This document shows, in pieces, positions 35,260-38,961 of a stretch of 38,961 bases of DNA. Below the pieces are notes generated by a model. The model had not been told where the DNA came from and ran no database searches. It saw nothing but the letters and a program-made list of their open reading frames with translations. This DNA is from Alteromonadaceae bacterium (GTDB lineage Bacteria; Pseudomonadota; Gammaproteobacteria; Enterobacterales; Alteromonadaceae), in NCBI GenBank assembly GCA_013216015.1, contig JABSOI010000057.1, positions 1 through 38,961 of the forward strand, read 5' to 3'. The position numbers and the translations under genes are program-made. Each line of letters starts with the position of its first letter. Position 1 is the stretch's first letter.

Positions 35260-35769
35260 ATGAATTTAATTGAAGTAGAAAAAGCTGTTTATAGAAAACA
35301 TTTGAATATTGTTATTTTGGTATTTGTCAGTTGTTTTATCGTATTATCACTAATTTTTGGCGCTGGTTTAATTGCGGCTTTTTCTGATGGTCAAAGTTCG
35401 AATTTTCGTTTTAATCTGTTTGGTGTCATTTTAGGGTTATTGTGTTGTTTAACCGTATTGAATAAGCTTAAAAAAAGTGGTTATTTTAAAGAAATTTATT
35501 ACGTATGGCAATTAAAGCAAATTCATAATTCAATATACCGTCGATTGAAAAAAATAAAATCAGCCTCATTAACAGGTGATGTAAATGCATTAATAATTTT
35601 AAATTTTTATTATCAAAGTACCAGACAAGTTTATTTGCTGGATGACAATACGTTGGTGATTGCTAAAGTAGAAAAAGATATTTCTGCATTGAACGAAATT
35701 TTACAGAAAGATAATATACAGCTTTGTGTAGAACAATTTGATAAAACACTGTTAGATGCTTTTAAATAA
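35260..35769 (+). CDS. DUF3087-like membrane protein
   Basis: A 169-residue inner-membrane protein with two N-terminal helices (about 17-40, IVILVFVSCFIVLSLIFGAGLI, split by a few residues here in description, and 52-68) and a cytoplasmic C-terminal domain. The pattern YRKHLN, FRFNLFGVILGLL, YYVWQLKQIHNSIYRRLKKI and LIILNFYYQSTRQVYLLDDN is what I remember of DUF3087 from Shewanella, Vibrio and Colwellia. No function is known. It lies 87 bp after recD, possibly with its own promoter. The match is from memory, without a database check. Confidence 0.7.
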   Translation: MNLIEVEKAVYRKHLNIVILVFVSCFIVLSLIFGAGLIAAFSDGQSSNFRFNLFGVILGLLCCLTVLNKLKKSGYFKEIYYVWQLKQIHNSIYRRLKKIKSASLTGDVNALIILNFYYQSTRQVYLLDDNTLVIAKVEKDISALNEILQKDNIQLCVEQFDKTLLDAFK

Positions 35770-35927
35770 AGCTATAAGAATACTTTATTAAATCAATAAT
35801 AATATCAATAAAAATAAGAAGAGCGAAATATAAAGTGCCGGGTGAATAAATAAGTGACAATGGCCCTTGTAATTATAGGTGTTGTACCTCATCTTTTTTA
35901 ATATAAAAAATTTAATAGGAATAGCTA

Positions 35928-36191
35928 ATGAAAAAGCTTAAACATGAAGCAGCATTATTAAAAAAAGCAGTAGAAATTGGTGAGAAATATGCCATCAATC
36001 GTGGTTTTAAAGGATTTGCTTCAACTAATTCGGCAAAAGATAAAGTTGAAAGTTTATATCGTTTATTAGTGAGTGATAAACAAATTCAACCACTGGCAGT
36101 TGATTTTGAAGATCAACCGAATATGAAGCACAAATTAGCATTATGGATCGCTAAAAAGTTACCTGAAGGACATCCATTGCTTGCGGATTGA
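35928..36191 (+). CDS. DUF5062-like small protein
   Basis: An 87-residue soluble protein. The N-terminal KHEAALLKKAVEIGEKYAIN (4-23), the middle KVESLYRLLVSDKQIQPLAV and the C-terminal NMKHKLALWIAKKLPEGHPLL fit the DUF5062 family of marine gammaproteobacteria. It is mostly helical by eye, with no cysteine and no signal peptide. Its function is unknown. TAGGA at 35916 gives a workable ribosome binding site. It forms a run of small genes with the next one ahead of icd, but the gaps exceed 100 bp. Confidence 0.7.
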   Translation: MKKLKHEAALLKKAVEIGEKYAINRGFKGFASTNSAKDKVESLYRLLVSDKQIQPLAVDFEDQPNMKHKLALWIAKKLPEGHPLLAD

Positions 36192-36304
36192 TAGCTTTTG
36201 GAATAACAGCTTTTGGTATAAGTAGCTTTCGAAGTTAAAGAATTTTGTAAAATTAGCTACTTAAACCAATAGCTATTGAATAAGTGTTATTTAAGTGAAA
36301 ACAG

Positions 36305-36487
36305 ATGAATAGAAAGAAAAAAATTAACAGTATTTTGAAAAAGAAAGCAAAAAAAGCAAATGCCAAATTTCATACCACCAATAAACCTAAATATGTTTCA
36401 AAGGCAGAAAGGGAAAGGATTGAGCTGGAAGCACAACTAAAATTGAAAGAACAAAGTAATGAATTATCTTCAGGTAATGATAAATAA
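36305..36487 (+). CDS. DUF2986-like small basic protein
   Basis: A 60-residue, very Lys-rich protein starting MNRKKKINSILKKKAKKANA and continuing NKPKYVSKAERERIELE, the pattern I recall for DUF2986. The high positive charge suggests nucleic-acid or ribosome contact, but this is only inference. The C-terminal half is a likely single helix. No function is established. Confidence 0.7.
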   Translation: MNRKKKINSILKKKAKKANAKFHTTNKPKYVSKAERERIELEAQLKLKEQSNELSSGNDK

Positions 36488-36647
36488 CCCGTATTCATCA
36501 CCTGAATGTTCACTATTACATTTAATTGATTAGGGTAATTACTCTTTTTAGTTTAATTTAGTTGTAAGGCGTTATGTTTATACTAAAACTACTTAACGTT
36601 TAATCCAGTTTTATACTGGCATAACCATTCATGCAGGAGAGCGCTAT

Positions 36648-37898
36648 ATGTCGTCAAAAGTTTTAATACCAGGTTCAGGTGATAAAATCACAATTGTGGA
36701 TGGTAAATTATCGGTACCCAATAATCCTATTATCCCTTTTATTGAAGGTGATGGTATTGGTGTTGATGTTACACCCCCTATGATAAAAGTCGTTGATGCT
36801 GCCGTTAGCAAAGCTTACGGTGGCGATCGTAAGGTTCATTGGATGGAAGTGTATGCCGGAGAAAAAGCGACAGAATTTTATGATTCAGAAACATGGCTGC
36901 CGGAAGAAACTTTAGCGTTATTTAAAGAATATAAAGTGGGTATTAAAGGACCTTTAACAACACCTGTTGGTGGTGGTATGCGTTCGCTGAATGTCGCGTT
37001 GCGTCAAATTCTTGATTTATATGTGTGTCAACGTCCTGTGCAGTGGTTTACTGGTGTACCTAGTCCGGTAAAAAAACCTGCTGAAGTTGATATGGTTATT
37101 TTTCGTGAAAACACAGAAGATATTTATGCGGGTATTGAATATCAGGCTGGCAGTGATGATGCTAAAAAAGTTATTTCATTTTTAACGCAGGAAATGGGTG
37201 TGACTCAAATACGCTTTACAGATAATTGCGGTATTGGTATTAAACCTGTTTCTAAAGAAGGTACTCAGCGCCTTGTACGTAAAGCAATACAATATGCAGT
37301 AGATAATGACAGAGAATCAGTTACCTTGGTACATAAAGGTAATATCATGAAATTTACTGAAGGTGCATTTAGAGATTGGGGTTATGAGTTAGCCAAAGAA
37401 GAGTTTGGTGCTGATTTAATTGACGGTGGTCCTTGGTGTAGCTTTAAAAATCCGAATACAGGTAAAGAAATAATAATAAAAGATGTAATTGCTGATGCAA
37501 TGTTACAGCAAATATTATTAAGACCGGCAGAATATAGTGTTATCGCGACATTAAATTTGAATGGTGATTATTTGTCTGATGCGTTGGCTGCCCAGGTAGG
37601 TGGCATAGGCATTGCTCCCGGAGCAAATATAAGCGATGAAGTAGCTATTTTTGAAGCAACTCACGGAACAGCGCCAAAATATGCCGGACTTAATAAGGTT
37701 AATCCAGGTTCGGTAATATTATCGGCGGAAATGATGTTACGACATATGGGCTGGATCGAAGCTGCTGATTTATTATTAACTGGTATGTCTGGTGCTATCA
37801 ATGCAAAAACAGTTACTTATGATTTTGAGCGCTTAATGGAAGGCGCCACTTTAGTGACTTGTTCTGAGTTTGGTGATTGTATAATTGATCATATGTAA
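36648..37898 (+). CDS. icd: NADP-dependent isocitrate dehydrogenase
   Basis: TCA-cycle enzyme that decarboxylates isocitrate to 2-oxoglutarate with NADP+. The 416-residue protein is collinear with E. coli Icd (416): substrate and regulatory residues keep the same numbers, including S113 in [13 protein letters not shown] (the AceK phosphorylation site), R119, R129, R153, Y160 ([13 protein letters not shown]) and K230 ([10 protein letters not shown]). The NADP-binding region contains [13 protein letters not shown]113 suggests phosphorylation control by an AceK homologue, not in this window. GGAG lies 9 nt before the ATG, and TATACT near 36577 is a possible -10 hexamer. It is monocistronic, followed by a MITE-like element. 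Confidence 0.97.
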   Translation: MSSKVLIPGSGDKITIVDGKLSVPNNPIIPFIEGDGIGVDVTPPMIKVVDAAVSKAYGGDRKVHWMEVYAGEKATEFYDSETWLPEETLALFKEYKVGIKGPLTTPVGGGMRSLNVALRQILDLYVCQRPVQWFTGVPSPVKKPAEVDMVIFRENTEDIYAGIEYQAGSDDAKKVISFLTQEMGVTQIRFTDNCGIGIKPVSKEGTQRLVRKAIQYAVDNDRESVTLVHKGNIMKFTEGAFRDWGYELAKEEFGADLIDGGPWCSFKNPNTGKEIIIKDVIADAMLQQILLRPAEYSVIATLNLNGDYLSDALAAQVGGIGIAPGANISDEVAIFEATHGTAPKYAGLNKVNPGSVILSAEMMLRHMGWIEAADLLLTGMSGAINAKTVTYDFERLMEGATLVTCSEFGDCIIDHM

Positions 37899-37917
37899 TA
37901 CCAGTTACATTAATAAA

Positions 37918-38147
37918 TTGTCTATGTCCCAGTTAATTGATACTAAACAAAGATGTAGGAGGGTTAGCCAACGGCGTAGCCATCACTTTTTAGCATGTAA
38001 CTATTTAATAATATTATAAAAGCTGGTATTTTGGTGGGTTACGCCTTCGGCTAACCCATCCTATGCGCTGAAATCTTGACCTGACAAATAAATATCAATA
38101 AAACAGTGAATTACGGTCGTAGTCACACTTAACTGGGACATAGCCAA
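37918..38147. mobile_element. MITE-like element, copy 2
   Basis: About 230 bp with nearly perfect inverted ends: ATTGTCTATGTCCCAGTTAA at the left and TTAACTGGGACATAGCCAAT at the right. The core has GGGTTAGCCAACGGCG (from 37968) and an opposite GCCTTCGGCTAACCCATCC. It shares ends and core with the element at 4085-4334 and has no coding capacity. It lies between convergent genes (icd and the right-end gene). Confidence 0.7.
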
Positions 38148-38225
38148 TCCACTTGATTGATTGATTTGATATCAATGTAATGAAGTGGATTTATTATTGT
38201 TTCTTAATGGATGGGTTAACAATCA

Positions 38226-38735
38226 TTATCCCGGTAGTACGTCTATGTCTGGATTAATGATTTTAAAAAGAAAAGAATAATGCACACGCCATTTATCGCC
38301 ATGACAGTTTAAGGTGACCGTTTGTTGGTTCAACCGAACGATCACACCATAGCGTTCTACGTTGTTTCTATCGATAAAACCAACTTTATCTTTCACCTTC
38401 ACTTCGTTTCTTCCCAGTCCAGCTTTTTTGTTAGTGTTCGATATATTGGTATCGATTTCATTAATGTTGATAAAGTAATAGGGGATTGTCCAATGGGCTC
38501 CATCGGAAAGATTTTTTACTGACACTCTGGTTCTATTGAATTTGGTAACAGACGCTTTAATGATCCTGTTTTCATCGGGTTCAAAGTATTGAATTTCTTG
38601 TCCTACGGTAAGGTTATTTTTAAGTTCGATAATACGTTTGGGATCGTCCAACATCCTATCAATAGCTGTTTTAATCCTGAATAAATCAAAACCGGTTGCA
38701 TTATTTAGGGCATCAATTACTTCTGAGTAGTTCAC
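38226..38735 (-). CDS. Uncharacterised protein with duplicated SH3/KOW-like domain
   Basis: A 169-residue soluble protein of unknown function. After a short helical N-terminus (1-35), two similar ~50-residue segments follow: residues 42-92 (LTVGQEIQYF...ASVTKFNRTRVSVKN...HWTIPYYFINI) and 112-161 (VKVKDKVGFI...GVIVRLNQQTVTLNC...KWRVHYSFLFKI). Each shows the strand pattern of a small beta-barrel such as KOW, Tudor or SH3, with an aromatic-rich final strand. A linker rich in Asn, Thr and Lys joins them. Nucleic-acid or protein binding would suit this fold, but that is inference. The gene stands alone near the window end. Confidence 0.65.
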   Translation of the reverse strand: MNYSEVIDALNNATGFDLFRIKTAIDRMLDDPKRIIELKNNLTVGQEIQYFEPDENRIIKASVTKFNRTRVSVKNLSDGAHWTIPYYFININEIDTNISNTNKKAGLGRNEVKVKDKVGFIDRNNVERYGVIVRLNQQTVTLNCHGDKWRVHYSFLFKIINPDIDVLPG

Positions 38736-38886
38736 TTTATTTTACCTGTAATTTAATATTAAGCACGAATGGGAAAAATTGTATTAGAAAAATTTATCAA
38801 TTAATGTTCATGAAATAAATCTGAACTGAGCGACCCCCCTTATATATTTGAATAATAATAAAAGAACCTTACCTCGCTTGTATTGT

Positions 38887-38905
38887 TATACCAATTGGAT
38901 TAAGT
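38887..38905. repeat. Single arm of an ATACC-type repeat
   Basis: TATACCAATTGGATTAAGT here resembles TATATCAATTGGACTAAAT at 25331-25349. Both look like lone arms of a palindromic family; the partner arm may lie outside the window in this case. Confidence 0.4.
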
Positions 38906-38961
38906 TTTTGGTCTATATTTACCTTACGATATTCTTCTAGTTTTTAATAAAAATGACAAAA

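Overview
This AT-rich window looks like chromosome from a marine gammaproteobacterium of the Alteromonadales, most likely Colwelliaceae (Colwellia or Thalassotalea type). The assignment is inferred from gene content: the zapA–6S RNA and ygfB–pepP–ubiH–ubiI neighbourhoods, an E. coli-type NADP isocitrate dehydrogenase, and small proteins resembling DUF2982, DUF3087, DUF5062 and DUF2986, which I know mainly from this order. No tRNA, rRNA, CRISPR array or complete transposase gene was seen.

Left end (1-4,340) is accessory and decaying. It holds a REPIN-like inverted repeat, an orphan gene of unknown function, a phage-type spanin pair (Rz-like gene with an Rz1-like lipoprotein gene overlapping it in another frame) without other phage genes, and the wreck of a urease operon: internally deleted ureD, intact ureA, ureB nearly gone and ureC cut after about 40 codons, followed by a small His-rich membrane protein gene. 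A 250-bp MITE-like element closes this region.

The middle (4,590-19,220) is mostly housekeeping: selO, trhO, the 3' remnant of a cytochrome-like secreted protein gene, an AGCS sodium/amino-acid symporter, a UvrD/Rep-type helicase, 6S RNA and zapA on the minus strand, a 430-bp composite repeat, then ygfB-pepP-ubiH-ubiI (an unassigned protein, an aminopeptidase and two ubiquinone hydroxylases).

From 19,400 to 25,270 come an orphan sulfatase, a tightly packed folE-folM-folX-folK-like operon that fits tetrahydromonapterin synthesis, and two small membrane proteins. From 25,426 to 35,172 lies the complete recC-recB-recD operon, translationally coupled and without the ptrA gene found in enterics. 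Then follow DUF3087-, DUF5062- and DUF2986-like genes, icd, a second copy of the MITE-like element and a gene for a protein with an internal duplication.

Two themes cut across genes. At least six loci (selO, recC, recB twice, recD, folM) carry 15-bp tandem repeats that add pentapeptide repeats to probable surface loops, consistent with most of these proteins being longer than their E. coli counterparts. Several families of palindromic non-autonomous repeats occupy the intergenic spaces. I found no convincing new defence or enzymatic system; the spanin pair, the 15-bp repeat pattern, the fol operon with its shortened FolK and the urease relic are the items most worth following.
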